Shown one piece after another: positions 8,730 to 17,166 of a DNA stretch of 64,000 bases. The stretch spans positions 1 to 64,000 of the forward strand of contig NZ_NIUB01000021.1 of NCBI RefSeq assembly GCF_002197815.1, in the 5' to 3' direction. The notes under the pieces are model-generated. The model ran no database searches and was not told the origin of the DNA. It worked only from the letters and a program-made list of their open reading frames with translations. Numbering within the stretch: position 1 is the stretch's first letter; the number at the start of each line of letters is the position of its first letter. The DNA is from Pseudomonas oleovorans subsp. oleovorans. Its GTDB lineage: Bacteria; Pseudomonadota; Gammaproteobacteria; Pseudomonadales; Pseudomonadaceae. The position numbers and the translations under genes were made by a program.

Positions 8730-8804
8730 GCGCCGATTTAAACAGCTACTTGCGGGGCGCCACAGGGGGTTGTCATCAACGCCTGAAATTCCGCTAAAGC
8801 GCTG
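8730..8804 (+). ncRNA. Candidate SAM-II-like riboswitch
   Basis: GCGCC (8730-8734) pairs GGCGC (8756-8760). The enclosed loop starts GATTTAA and contains CTTGC; the 3' part carries AAATTCCGCTAAA followed by GCTG, which can pair CAGC in the loop. These pieces match, in order, the SAM-II aptamer (GCGCU-GAUUUAA-UUGC-GCGC-AAAUGUAGCUAAA), a classic H-type pseudoknot that binds S-adenosylmethionine. An extra GTTG-TCAT-CAAC hairpin is inserted in the 3' loop. The downstream gene looks like a methyltransferase fragment, which fits. Motif matching was by eye and from memory; no covariance search was possible. Confidence 0.5.
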
Positions 8805-8860
8805 GTTCGGTGTCGCCTCTCACCGCTGCCCAGCGGGATTTTCGAGGCGGAGACTCGACC

Positions 8861-9169
8861 ATGATCTGTCCCCAACCCTTTATTCGTCTGGCGCCCATCA
8901 CCTCGGGCCTGCTGCTGCGCAACTCGCGTGTGCTGCTGGGCGGCAGCCACCAGCCCACCTTGCTGCGCTATCTCGAAGGCTGGCCCAAGCGCTGGGCCGG
9001 GTCGCGTGCCTTTCGCATCCAGTTCGTGCAGAACGGCGAGTCGCTGAGTCGTTTTGCGCGGGACAGCTTCGACCTGGCGGTGATCCAGGCCCCCAGCGCC
9101 GAGGACGTGGCACAAACCGTCGGTGAGCTGGTGCGGGTGGCGCGTCAGGGGCTGATCACCCGGCGCTAG
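8861..9169 (+). CDS. Small conserved protein resembling a class I methyltransferase domain
   Basis: 102 aa, start at ATG 8861 with GGAG eight bases upstream. It is not a full enzyme. The segment DSFDLAVIQAPSAEDVAQ followed by ELVRVARQGLI resembles the post-motif II part of Rossmann-fold SAM-dependent methyltransferases (FDLVV ... ELaRVarPGG), and RVLLGGSHQPTLLRYLEGW may be the preceding strand and helix. No GxGxG SAM-binding loop is seen, so catalysis is doubtful. In P. aeruginosa an equivalent small gene lies, as I recall, between lipA/ligT and the greB-like gene. A candidate SAM-II-like leader precedes it. The function is unknown. Confidence 0.7.
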   Translation: MICPQPFIRLAPITSGLLLRNSRVLLGGSHQPTLLRYLEGWPKRWAGSRAFRIQFVQNGESLSRFARDSFDLAVIQAPSAEDVAQTVGELVRVARQGLITRR

Positions 9170-9197
9170 TTGGGCTGTGGGGAAGCCGGCCATCTGC

Positions 9198-9259
9198 GTA
9201 GGAGCGAGCTCTGCTCGCGAAGCTTTTTAAGCGCCAGTATTCGCGAGCCGAGCCCCTAC
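9198..9259. repeat. REP-type inverted repeat pair
   Basis: GTAGGAGCGAGCTCTGCTCGCGAA and, in reverse, TTCGCGAGCCGAGCCCCTAC flank a short spacer. This is the GTAGGAGCGAGC...CTCGCGAA family of Pseudomonas REP sequences. It sits between convergent genes and may also terminate transcription. Confidence 0.75.
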
Positions 9260-9264
9260 AGCAC

Positions 9265-9762
9265 CTACGGATATTCGATCTCGACGATGTAGCAGGTCTT
9301 CTCACCACTGGGGCTGTGCACCCGCACTTCGGCGTCCAGCTCCTTGCCGACCAGGGCGCGGGCCAGAGGCGAGTCGATACTGATCAGGCCCTGTTTCAGG
9401 TCCAGCTCGTCGGGGCCGACGATGCGGTAGCGCGACTGTTCGCCGTCTTCGTCTTCGATGGTGACCCAGGCACCGAAGTACACCTTGTTCGGATCGGACG
9501 GCTTGTCGCTGACGACCTTGAGCTTTTCCAGACGCTTGGTGAGAAAGCGCACGCGACTGTCGATCTCGCGCAGCATCTTCTTGCCGTAGGTGTATTCGGC
9601 GTTCTCCGAGCGATCGCCTTGGGCCGCCGCTTCGCTGACCGATTGCGTCACCTGTGGCCTGCGCACATGCCACAACTCGTGAAGCTCGGCACGCAGGCGC
9701 GCTTCGCCCTCTGGCGTGATCAGTGGTGTACCGGCAGGGCGAGGGGGGCGATAGCGGCTCAT
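9265..9762 (-). CDS. greB: GreA/GreB-family transcription factor
   Basis: 165 aa. The N-terminal coiled coil carries the acidic tip [19 protein letters not shown], which in GreB reaches the RNA polymerase active site and stimulates cleavage of backtracked transcripts. The C-terminal FKBP-like domain reads [21 protein letters not shown], then [24 protein letters not shown]. Length is normal for GreB. It starts with [11 protein letters not shown], typical of the Pseudomonas form. It follows the ABC exporter genes on the same strand, 54 bases after the permease stop. Confidence 0.9.
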   Translation of the reverse strand: MSRYRPPRPAGTPLITPEGEARLRAELHELWHVRRPQVTQSVSEAAAQGDRSENAEYTYGKKMLREIDSRVRFLTKRLEKLKVVSDKPSDPNKVYFGAWVTIEDEDGEQSRYRIVGPDELDLKQGLISIDSPLARALVGKELDAEVRVHSPSGEKTCYIVEIEYP

Positions 9763-9816
9763 GGTGTCTCGGGGATGAAGAGGGGCGCCAAGTTTAGCAA
9801 ACCCCTCTCACGGTTC

Positions 9817-12321
9817 TCAGCCTTCGCGTAGCACGCTCAACGGGCTGGCATTCAGTGCGCGGCGGGTGCCGAGCACGCCGGCCAGACCGATCAGCAGCGC
9901 GCCGATCAGTGGCAGAAGAAGCAGCCAGGGGTGCGGTTGCCAGCTCATGTCGAATGCATAGCGATAGAGCAGAAAGCTCACCAGCTCGCAGCCCAGCGCG
10001 GCCAGCAGGCCGGCAGCCGCGCCGAGCAGGCCGAACTCGGCGCGGCGAGCGCTGATCAGCAGCTTGCGTTCGGCGCCCAGTGCGCGCAGCAGCGCGCCCT
10101 GGCGAATGCGTTCATCCAGGGTTGCCTGCAGCCCGGCGAGCAGCACGGTGATGCCGGCGGCGAGCACGAACAGCAGTACGTACTCGATGGCCAGGGTGAC
10201 CTGAGCGAGGATGCTGCGCAGTTGCGCCAGCAGGGCGTCGACCTGCAGCAGCGTCACGCTGGGGAAGGCGCGGCTGAGGGCTACCAGCTCCGCGTCCTGG
10301 CCGGGCGGCAGGTAGAAGCTGGTCAGATAGGTGGCAGGCAGGTCCTGCAGGGTCTGCGGCTCGAAGATCATGTAGAAGTTGGGCTGGAAACTGTCCCAAT
10401 CCACCTGGCGCAGGCTGGTGACCTGCGCGTCGCGTTCGATACCGCCGACATTGAAACGCAACTGGTCGCCGAGCTTCAGTTGCAGGCTTTCGGCCAGCTC
10501 GGATTCGACGGAAACGCCAGGCAGCTCGCTGGCGTGCGCGGCGCCCCACCAATTGCCAGCGGTGATCAGGTTGTCGGATGGCAGATCCTCGGCCCAGGTC
10601 AGGCTCAGGTCGCGCTGAATGGCCCGCTCGCCGCGACTTTCCTTGGTTACCAATTGGCGCACCGGCTCGCCGTTGATCATGATCAGGCGACCCGGTACCA
10701 CCGGATACAGCGGCGCCGGGTGTGGAGACAGTTCAGCCAGGCGCGCGGCGAAGGCATCGCGCTCGGCCGGCAGCACGTTGAGCGCGAAGTGATTGGGCGC
10801 GTCCTCCGGCAACTGGTCCTGCCAGGTATCGAGCAGCTCGCCGCGCAGCAGGGCGATCAGCGCCATGGCCAGCAGGATCAGACCGAAGGCCAGCGATTGT
10901 CCGGCTGCAGCCAGCGGATGGCGCAGCAACTGGCCCAGACCCAGGCGCCAGGGCAGGGCGGCGCGTTGCAGCAGGCGGCGTAGGCTTTGCAAGCCGAGCA
11001 ACAACAGGCTGCCGAGCAGCAATGCAGCGAGTAGTCCGCCACCCAGCAGTGCCAGCGTCAGGCGCAGATCCAGGCTCAGGCGCCACATGATCAAACCCAG
11101 TGCGATCAGCGCTGCGCCGTAGACCAGCCAGGAGCTGGCCGGTAGCGGCAGCATATCGCGGCGTAGCACTCGCAGCGGTGGCACGCGGCCGAGTGCCGCC
11201 AGCGGCGGCAGGGCGAAACCGGCCAGCGCCACCAGGCCGGTGGCCATGCCGGCCAATGCGGGCCACAGGTTGGCCGGCGGCAGATCATCCGGGATCAGGC
11301 CACGCAGAAGATAGAACAGCGCGTGCTGACCAGCCCAGCCCAGTAGCGCGCCGATCACGCAGGCAACCAGCCCGAGCAACGCCAGTTGCAGGCCGAACAG
11401 GGCCAGCGCTTCGCGTCGCGACAGCCCGAGGCAGCGCAGCAGGGCGCTGGCGTCGAAGCGCCTTGCGGCGAAGCGTGCCGACGACAGTGCCACTGCTACG
11501 CCGGCGAGCAGCACCGCCGCGAGGCTGGCCAGGTTCAGATAGCGTTCGGCACGGCCGAGGGCGCCGCCTACCTGGCGATTACCGTCACGGGCGTCGTCCA
11601 GGCGCTGATTGGGCTCCAGACCGGCTTCGACGGCCTGGCGGTAGGCGGCCAGGGTGTCGGCATCGCCGCGCCAGAGTTCGCGGAAGCGCACGCGACTGCC
11701 AGGCTGCACCACCTCGGTGGCGGCAAGGTCGTCCAGGTGCATCAGCACGCGCGGCGTCAGGCTGTAGAAATCGCCAGCGGTGTCCGGGTCATAGGTCAGC
11801 ACACGGCTCAAGCGCAGGGTTTTGGCGCCTATTTCCAGTTCATCGCCAATCTTCAGATTCAGCGCGACCATCAGGCGTGCTTCGGCCCAGGCTTCTCCGG
11901 GGCGCGGGCCGGAACCCGCTTCCTCTGGTGCGTAGGGTTCGGCAGCGCTCCTCAGTTCGCCGCGCAGCGGATAACGGCTGTTGGCTGCCTTTACGCTGGC
12001 CAGCTGAATGCCATCCGCAGCGGCAACCACACTGGAAAACTCCACCGCCTGGGCGTGATCAAGGCCCAGCTTGAGCCCTGCGTCTATCTGTTCCTGGCTG
12101 GCGGGTGAGCTACCGCTCAGGCGGAGATCTGCGGCGAGAAACTCACTGGCGCGCAGCAGCATGGCGTCATTCAGGCGTGCGCCGAAATAACCGATGGCGC
12201 TGCTGGCGGCCACCGCGACTAGCAAGGCGAAGAACAGCACCCGCAACTCGCCGGCGCGGGCATCGCGCAGCAGTTGGCGGGCAGCGAGCGAAAACAGGCG
12301 AGTGACGGGCACGCGTTTCAT
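9817..12321 (-). CDS. FtsX-type ABC transporter permease (YbbP-like)
   Basis: 834-aa inner-membrane permease with two FtsX/MacB-type domains. It starts with a cytoplasmic segment and one helix, then a large periplasmic domain. A first helix bundle lies near residues 245-430, a second periplasmic domain with VVPGRLIMINGEP follows, and the last helices start at ILAQVTLAIEYVLLFVLAAG. The C-terminal signature is LLGAAAGLLAALGCE ... RRALNASPLSVLREG. Its start overlaps the last base of the ATPase gene, so the two are translationally coupled. This family moves lipids, lipoproteins or peptides rather than importing nutrients; the substrate here is unknown. Confidence 0.88.
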   Translation of the reverse strand: MKRVPVTRLFSLAARQLLRDARAGELRVLFFALLVAVAASSAIGYFGARLNDAMLLRASEFLAADLRLSGSSPASQEQIDAGLKLGLDHAQAVEFSSVVAAADGIQLASVKAANSRYPLRGELRSAAEPYAPEEAGSGPRPGEAWAEARLMVALNLKIGDELEIGAKTLRLSRVLTYDPDTAGDFYSLTPRVLMHLDDLAATEVVQPGSRVRFRELWRGDADTLAAYRQAVEAGLEPNQRLDDARDGNRQVGGALGRAERYLNLASLAAVLLAGVAVALSSARFAARRFDASALLRCLGLSRREALALFGLQLALLGLVACVIGALLGWAGQHALFYLLRGLIPDDLPPANLWPALAGMATGLVALAGFALPPLAALGRVPPLRVLRRDMLPLPASSWLVYGAALIALGLIMWRLSLDLRLTLALLGGGLLAALLLGSLLLLGLQSLRRLLQRAALPWRLGLGQLLRHPLAAAGQSLAFGLILLAMALIALLRGELLDTWQDQLPEDAPNHFALNVLPAERDAFAARLAELSPHPAPLYPVVPGRLIMINGEPVRQLVTKESRGERAIQRDLSLTWAEDLPSDNLITAGNWWGAAHASELPGVSVESELAESLQLKLGDQLRFNVGGIERDAQVTSLRQVDWDSFQPNFYMIFEPQTLQDLPATYLTSFYLPPGQDAELVALSRAFPSVTLLQVDALLAQLRSILAQVTLAIEYVLLFVLAAGITVLLAGLQATLDERIRQGALLRALGAERKLLISARRAEFGLLGAAAGLLAALGCELVSFLLYRYAFDMSWQPHPWLLLLPLIGALLIGLAGVLGTRRALNASPLSVLREG

Positions 12322-13004
12322 CAGGGCTCCACGCGTTCGATCAGGTGTCCGGCTTCCAGGCGAATCAGGCGCTGGCAGCGGTGCGCCAGGCGTTCGTCGT
12401 GGGTGACCAGCACCAGGGTGGTCCCGCGTTCCTGGTTGAGCTGAAACAGCAGGTCGCTGATGCGTTCTCCGGTGTGGCTGTCGAGGTTGCCGGTGGGCTC
12501 ATCGGCGAACAGCACGTCCGGTTCTGCAGCGAAGGCGCGGGCAATGGCCACGCGCTGTTGCTCGCCACCGGATAGCTGGCGCGGGTAGTGCGTCAGACGT
12601 TGCCCCAGACCGACGCGTTCGAGCAGAGCTCGGGCGCGCTGGCGGGCATCGGCGTGGCCTTCCAGCTCCAGCGGCAGCATCACGTTCTCCTGCGCGTTGA
12701 GGCTGTCGAGCAACTGGAACGACTGGAAGACGAAACCCACATGCTCGGCGCGCAGGCGCGCACGCTGGTCCTCGTCGAGCTCGCTGAGGTTGTTGCCGGC
12801 CAGCAGTACCGCGCCGCCGCTGGGCAGGTCGAGGCCAGCCAGCAGGCCGAGCAGGGTGGATTTTCCGGAGCCAGAGCTGCCGACGATGGCCAGGCTATCG
12901 CCTTTGTTCAGGTCGAGGTCGAGGTCATGAAGGATTGTCAGCTCGCCTTCCGTGCTGCTGACCACTTTGCTAAGGTTCCGCGCAGCGAGAATGCTCGAGG
13001 TCAT
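12321..13004 (-). CDS. ABC transporter ATPase (LolD/YbbA-like)
   Basis: 227-aa nucleotide-binding subunit that powers the adjacent FtsX-type permease. Walker A is GSSGSGKST near residue 43, the signature [14 protein letters not shown], Walker [14 protein letters not shown], and the switch histidine is in [11 protein letters not shown]. The start at 13004 is preferred ([11 protein letters not shown]); a start at 13025 would overlap the divergent tesA start. The neighbour on the other strand is tesA, a pairing also seen for ybbA-tesA in enterobacteria. Only 11 bases separate the two start codons. Confidence 0.92.
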   Translation of the reverse strand: MTSSILAARNLSKVVSSTEGELTILHDLDLDLNKGDSLAIVGSSGSGKSTLLGLLAGLDLPSGGAVLLAGNNLSELDEDQRARLRAEHVGFVFQSFQLLDSLNAQENVMLPLELEGHADARQRARALLERVGLGQRLTHYPRQLSGGEQQRVAIARAFAAEPDVLFADEPTGNLDSHTGERISDLLFQLNQERGTTLVLVTHDERLAHRCQRLIRLEAGHLIERVEP

Positions 13005-13015
13005 GGAGATTCCAA

Positions 13016-13621
13016 ATGCGTGCATGGTGGCTGAGTGGTGCCTTGGCCCTGATGTTCTGGGCTCAGGGAGCGGTGGCAGGCACCCTGCTTGTGGTCGGCG
13101 ATAGTATCAGCGCCGCTTTTGGCCTGGATAGCCGCCAGGGCTGGGTCGCCTTGCTGGAAAAGCGGCTGAGTGAAGAGGGTTTCGAGCACTCGGTGGTTAA
13201 TGCCTCGATCAGCGGCGACACCAGCGCAGGCGGCGCTGCGCGGCTCTCTGCGCTGCTTGCAGAGCACAAGCCGGAGCTGGTCATCATTGAGTTGGGTGGC
13301 AATGACGGGCTGCGTGGACAGCCCCCTGCGCAATTGCAACAGAATCTTGCGTCTATGGTCGAGCAGTCGCAGCAGGCAGGAGCCAAGGTGCTGCTTCTGG
13401 GGATGAAGCTGCCACCCAATTATGGCGTGCGTTACACCACGGCTTTCGCCCAGGTTTTCACTGATCTGGCGGAGCAGAAGCAGGTGTCTCTGGTGCCGTT
13501 CTTCCTTGAGGGGGTGGGCGGTGTACCGGGCATGATGCAGGCCGACGGCATTCATCCGGCCGAGGCTGCGCAGGAAATACTACTGGATAATGTCTGGCCG
13601 ACGCTCAAACCCATGCTCTGA
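13016..13621 (+). CDS. tesA: Acyl-CoA thioesterase I / arylesterase TesA
   Basis: 201-aa periplasmic GDSL hydrolase that cleaves acyl-CoA, aryl esters and lysophospholipids. Residues 1 to about 22 are a signal peptide ending AVAG. The four SGNH blocks are visible: GDSISAAFG with the nucleophilic serine, SGDTSAGG, GGNDGLRG, and DGIHPAEAAQ with the catalytic Asp and His. GGAG lies 7 bases before the ATG, inside the start region of the divergent ABC gene, so the promoter must overlap that gene's 5' end. Confidence 0.93.
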   Translation: MRAWWLSGALALMFWAQGAVAGTLLVVGDSISAAFGLDSRQGWVALLEKRLSEEGFEHSVVNASISGDTSAGGAARLSALLAEHKPELVIIELGGNDGLRGQPPAQLQQNLASMVEQSQQAGAKVLLLGMKLPPNYGVRYTTAFAQVFTDLAEQKQVSLVPFFLEGVGGVPGMMQADGIHPAEAAQEILLDNVWPTLKPML

Positions 13622-13711
13622 GTCGGTTTTGAGTGCAGCACACTGCAACGAGCAAGGCTTTTCCGCCTCGAGCCTTTCGGCTAATGTGGCCGGCCTGTCA
13701 CGGAGCCCCAG

Positions 13712-13993
13712 ATGCCGCGTCTCGCCTGGTCCCTATATGCCTATCAATTGATCGAGCCGGATGAGCAGCTGGATCTGTTCGCCTGTCGTGAGGTGCGTGT
13801 GCATCTTGTGGCTCGCCAGTTGCGTCTGGGCGGCCATGCTGATCGGACATTGTGTGGCGGTTTGTTACCGGCCCGGCCACGCTGGCAGGCACTGGAAAAG
13901 CCCTGGCTGCGCGATAGTCGACTCTGTGCCGCCTGTTTGGCGACGCTCGAGGCGCAGCGGCAGGGTCTGTGCTCGAACTGGGCGGACGGCTGA
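13712..13993 (+). CDS. Conserved hypothetical protein, 93 aa
   Basis: I do not recognise a family. The protein is rich in leucine and arginine, has no signal peptide or membrane helix, and carries a C-x-x-C pair (LCAACLATLE) plus single cysteines in LFACREV, TLCGGLL and GLCSNW, so metal or cluster binding is possible. It lies between tesA and the L,D-transpeptidase gene on the same strand, a position held by a hypothetical gene in P. aeruginosa as I recall. Confidence 0.65.
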   Translation: MPRLAWSLYAYQLIEPDEQLDLFACREVRVHLVARQLRLGGHADRTLCGGLLPARPRWQALEKPWLRDSRLCAACLATLEAQRQGLCSNWADG

Positions 13994-14063
13994 GGCCTGC
14001 CCGCTGTTATAAACGCGGTGTACAATCGCCGCCATATCTTTCCATTCTCAGGGGACATACCGG

Positions 14064-15020
14064 ATGTTGTCGCGCTTCTCTGCGGTCAACCGCTGCCTGA
14101 CGTTGCTCGCACTGTGCTGCAGTGCCACGGTGCAGGCTCTCGAACTGCCATTGCCGCCGCCAGGTGAGGATGTGGTGGGCCAGGTACAGGTGATCAAGGC
14201 CAAGTACGAGGATACGTTCGCCGATCTGGGAACGGCCAACGATCTTGGCTACCTGGAAATGGTCGCCGCCAACCCCGGTGTCGATCCCTGGCTGCCGGGT
14301 GAGGGAACCGAGATCATCCTGCCGACCCGCTATGTGCTGCCACCTGGCCCGCGCGAAGGTATCGTGATCAACCTGGCCGAGTACCGTCTGTATTACTTCC
14401 CGAAAGGGCAGAATGTGGTGCACACCTTTCCGTTGGGTATCGGCCGTGAAGGCTGGGGCTCGCCATTGGGAACCGGGCGTGTGACCGTCAAGACGCCGAA
14501 CCCGGCCTGGTATCCGCCCAAGTCGATTCGCGAAGAGCACGCTGCCGAGGGCGACATTCTGCCCACCGTGGTGCCGCCTGGCCCGGACAACCCGTTGGGG
14601 CCGTACAAGATGACGTTGTCCTTCCCGGGCTACCTGATCCACGGTTCGAACAAGAAGTTCGGTATTGGCATGCGCGTCAGCCATGGCTGCTTCCGCATGC
14701 TCAACCATAACGTGCTGGAACTGGCAGGCATGGTGCCGGTGGGAACGCCGGTGCGCATCATCAATGAGCCCTACAAGTTCGGCGTGAGTGGCGACAAGGT
14801 CTACCTGGAAGCGCATGCACCGCTCGATGATGAAGGTGTTCCGTCGGTTGTCGACAAGCACACGGCCGTGATCAACGCCCTGCTCAAGCGCGACGAGCTC
14901 AGCGGTCTGCGTCTTGACTGGGACATGGTACGCGAGGTGGTGGCTGCCGAAGACGGTATGCCAGTACCGATTGCCGCGCAGACCGAGCAAGTCGTTGCGA
15001 GCAGTGACAACCCGTTCTGA
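14064..15020 (+). CDS. L,D-transpeptidase (YkuD family)
   Basis: 318-aa envelope enzyme that links peptidoglycan stem peptides or attaches proteins to them. Residues 1 to about 24 are a signal peptide (ends VQALELP). A region around 45-85 resembles a LysM-like wall-binding segment (DLGYLEMVAANPGVDPWLPGE). The catalytic YkuD domain follows: GIVINLAEYRLYYFPKG, then LIHGSNKKFGIGMRVSHGCFRM with the active-site His and Cys. It is next to oprI, the Braun-type lipoprotein gene, suggesting this enzyme ties OprI to the wall; that link is inference. GGGG lies about ten bases before the ATG. Confidence 0.9.
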   Translation: MLSRFSAVNRCLTLLALCCSATVQALELPLPPPGEDVVGQVQVIKAKYEDTFADLGTANDLGYLEMVAANPGVDPWLPGEGTEIILPTRYVLPPGPREGIVINLAEYRLYYFPKGQNVVHTFPLGIGREGWGSPLGTGRVTVKTPNPAWYPPKSIREEHAAEGDILPTVVPPGPDNPLGPYKMTLSFPGYLIHGSNKKFGIGMRVSHGCFRMLNHNVLELAGMVPVGTPVRIINEPYKFGVSGDKVYLEAHAPLDDEGVPSVVDKHTAVINALLKRDELSGLRLDWDMVREVVAAEDGMPVPIAAQTEQVVASSDNPF

Positions 15021-15038
15021 TTCGATACCGTAGTCTAC

Positions 15039-15070
15039 AACCCGCCTGCATTCGTGTTGGCGGGTTTTTT
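15039..15070 (+). terminator. Terminator after the L,D-transpeptidase gene
   Basis: AACCCGCC pairs GGCGGGTT across a 12-base loop, followed by six T. Confidence 0.88.
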
Positions 15071-15092
15071 ATTGCCTGGTCAGCGCCGCCCA

Positions 15093-15126
15093 ATAAAAAA
15101 GCCGCACCAGTTGCCTGGGCGGCTTT
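15093..15126 (-). terminator. Terminator of oprI
   Basis: On the minus strand AAAGCCGCC pairs GCGGCTTT with a loop holding CAGGCAACTGG, and a run of six T follows. It lies 19 bases after the oprI stop, back to back with the facing terminator. Confidence 0.88.
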
Positions 15127-15144
15127 CTAAAAACGAGTCGCAAA

Positions 15145-15396
15145 TTACTTGCGGCTTGCTTTTTCCAGCATGCGCAGAGCGCGCTCGTTGGCTTCGTCAG
15201 CGGTCTGCTGAGCTTTCTGAGCGGCGGCCAGAGCTTCATCAGCCTTGCGGTAGGCTTCGTCGGCACGGGCTTGAGCGCGGGCAGCTGCGTCTTCGGTAGC
15301 AGTCAGACGAGCTTCGGTTTCTTTGGACATGCTGCTGCAACCGGTAGCCAGAACTGCGGCCAGAGCCAGAGCAGAGAATTTCAGAACGTTGTTCAT
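15145..15396 (-). CDS. oprI: Major outer-membrane lipoprotein OprI (Lpp-like)
   Basis: 83-aa lipoprotein, one of the most abundant Pseudomonas proteins. The signal peptide ends in the lipobox LATGC, with Cys20 as the lipidated residue. The mature part is one alpha-helical heptad repeat rich in alanine ([23 protein letters not shown] style) ending in LEKASRK, with the terminal lysine able to be linked to peptidoglycan. AAGGGGA gives a strong ribosome site. The 5' leader contains a perfect eight-pair hairpin. The gene is convergent with the L,D-transpeptidase gene. Confidence 0.97.
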   Translation of the reverse strand: MNNVLKFSALALAAVLATGCSSMSKETEARLTATEDAAARAQARADEAYRKADEALAAAQKAQQTADEANERALRMLEKASRK

Positions 15397-15432
15397 CGTG
15401 TTCCCCTTTAGGTGGAGTTTTCCATAAAAAGC

Positions 15433-15454
15433 AATTTCCCTACTGTGGGAAATT
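15433..15454 (-). repeat. Hairpin in the oprI leader
   Basis: AATTTCCC-(6)-GGGAAATT is a perfect eight-pair inverted repeat about 40 bases before the oprI start, between the likely promoter (TAGTAT near 15462-15470) and the ribosome site. It probably stabilises the very abundant oprI mRNA, or is an operator. Confidence 0.5.
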
Positions 15455-15634
15455 AGCCGGCGTACATACTACCTATTACTTTTAGTAAGTAAACGGAGCC
15501 AAGGCAAGAGTTGCAGTTTTTTTTCTGCGCGCAGGGTGCCGCCCAAGGGGGTTGGCTAAAAAACACTCAGTTACGCAATCGCAACAGTGCAACGCTTTTA
15601 CCAGCTGTTATAAATGCCCCAGCTTTGCAACTAA

Positions 15635-15642
15635 AACAAAAA
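15635..15642 (+). promoter_or_regulatory. Hfq/Crc-type CA motif before the GntP-family gene
   Basis: AACAAAAA (AAnAAnAA) directly precedes the GAGGGA ribosome site of the permease gene. This suggests translational catabolite repression by Hfq-Crc, as at dctP and prpC. Confidence 0.45.
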
Positions 15643-15654
15643 GAGGGAACGCAG

Positions 15655-17028
15655 ATGCTTGGGAATTTGGGGCTGTTGCTCGGTTTGGCGTTACTTATCT
15701 TCATGGCGTTGCGTGGGGTGAATATATTCATCGCGGCATTGCTTTGTTCCATTCTGGTGGCGTTGAGCAATGGTGTAGCGGTACCGGGAGCGTTACTCGA
15801 GCATTTTCCTTTTGGTCCGTTGGGCGCCTTTACCTTCGCCGGCAAGTTCTTCGTGCTGTTTCTCTGCGGTGCGATCTTCGGCAAGGTCATGGCTGCCAGC
15901 CAGGCCGCCAGCAGTATCGCTCAGGCCATCACCCGTGGGCTGGGCACGCAACGCACGCTCTGGGTGGCAATGCTGGTATGTGCCGTGCTGACCTATGGCG
16001 GGGTCGTGGTGTTCGTAGTGATCTTCACCATGTATCCGCTGGGCATCACCCTGATGCGCGAGGCCAATCTGCCCAAGCGGCTATTCTGTGCTGCCACTGC
16101 GCTGGGCTCTGGCACCTTCACCATGACGGCGTTGCCTGGCTCACCTTCGATTCATAACGTGATCGCCGCCAGTGCGCTGGGGACCGATCTGTTCGCCGGT
16201 GCCTGGATCGGTTTGTTCGCATCGCTGGTGATGATCGTTCTGGGGATGGCCTATTTGCAGCGCGAGTGGCGTCTGGCGCGTGAGCGTGGCGAGGGCTTCG
16301 AGCCCAATGCTCAGGATGAGCGCATGCAGCAGTTGGCCGGCACGCCCGGTAGCGGGCCGCACTGGGGGATGGCGCTGGTGCCGATCATCGTGGTGCTGGG
16401 GATCATTCTGTTGCCGCGCTTGCTCGCCTTAACAGGTATGGCTACGCCTGGTGAGAGCGCGCTGGGAGGCTTGCTGGCCTTCAGTCAGGCGCAGCCGATT
16501 CTCTGGCCCAGCCTGGCCCTGGTGATTGCCACAGGGGTGGCCGTGATGCTGTTCCCGAGCCTGCGCCGTAACACGGTCAGTCTGCTTGGGCAGGGGGCCG
16601 ATGATGCGATCATGCCGCTGCTCAATACGGCTGCGGTGATCGGTTTTGGCGGTGTGGTGACGCAGACTGCGGGTTTTGCCCAGTTCGCCCAATGGATATT
16701 GGCGGTGGATCTGCCGCCGCTGCTGTCGGTGTTCGCTTCGGTCAGTGTGGTTTCCGGGATCGTCGGTTCGTCTTCCGGTGGCCTGCAGATTTTCATGCAG
16801 ACGCTGGCGCCCAGCTACCTGGAAATGGGCATCGAGCCTGAGGTGTTGCACCGTATCGCCAATATTGCTGCGGGTGGATTGGACTCGCTGCCGCACTGCG
16901 GTGCGGTGATCGCCATGCTGATGATCATGGGTTTGACGCACAAGCAGGCCTACAAGGACATCTTCGTCATCACCGTGTTGATTCCAGTGGTTGCCGTATT
17001 GCTGTGCATTGCACTTCTGAGCCTCTGA
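15655..17028 (+). CDS. GntP-family gluconate/organic-acid permease
   Basis: 457-aa inner-membrane proton symporter with about 12-14 hydrophobic helices. Family motifs include FAGKFFVLFLCGAIFGKVM near residue 60, TYGGVVVFVVIFTMYPLG near 110 and TALPGSPSIHNVI near 155, plus SSGGLQIFMQ and LDSLPHCGAVIAML near the end. The ATG at 15655 fits a GAGGG site and starts in the first helix; the frame is open further upstream. It may carry gluconate or a hydroxyacid such as 3-hydroxybutyrate; the subfamily cannot be fixed by eye. A gluconate TRAP system is also encoded in this window. It has a long (about 260-base) 5' gap shared with oprI. Confidence 0.85.
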   Translation: MLGNLGLLLGLALLIFMALRGVNIFIAALLCSILVALSNGVAVPGALLEHFPFGPLGAFTFAGKFFVLFLCGAIFGKVMAASQAASSIAQAITRGLGTQRTLWVAMLVCAVLTYGGVVVFVVIFTMYPLGITLMREANLPKRLFCAATALGSGTFTMTALPGSPSIHNVIAASALGTDLFAGAWIGLFASLVMIVLGMAYLQREWRLARERGEGFEPNAQDERMQQLAGTPGSGPHWGMALVPIIVVLGIILLPRLLALTGMATPGESALGGLLAFSQAQPILWPSLALVIATGVAVMLFPSLRRNTVSLLGQGADDAIMPLLNTAAVIGFGGVVTQTAGFAQFAQWILAVDLPPLLSVFASVSVVSGIVGSSSGGLQIFMQTLAPSYLEMGIEPEVLHRIANIAAGGLDSLPHCGAVIAMLMIMGLTHKQAYKDIFVITVLIPVVAVLLCIALLSL

Positions 17029-17166
17029 ACCTGTGCAGGCAGTCTGTGTCCGCAAGGCCGGGTCTTGAAGGGAATGCGCTGAAATGTAAATTTACGCTTT
17101 CGTCGACATGCGGGTATGAGGTAGAAATAGGTGCGCCGCTAACGGTTTGCGGCTTGAGGAGAGAAG

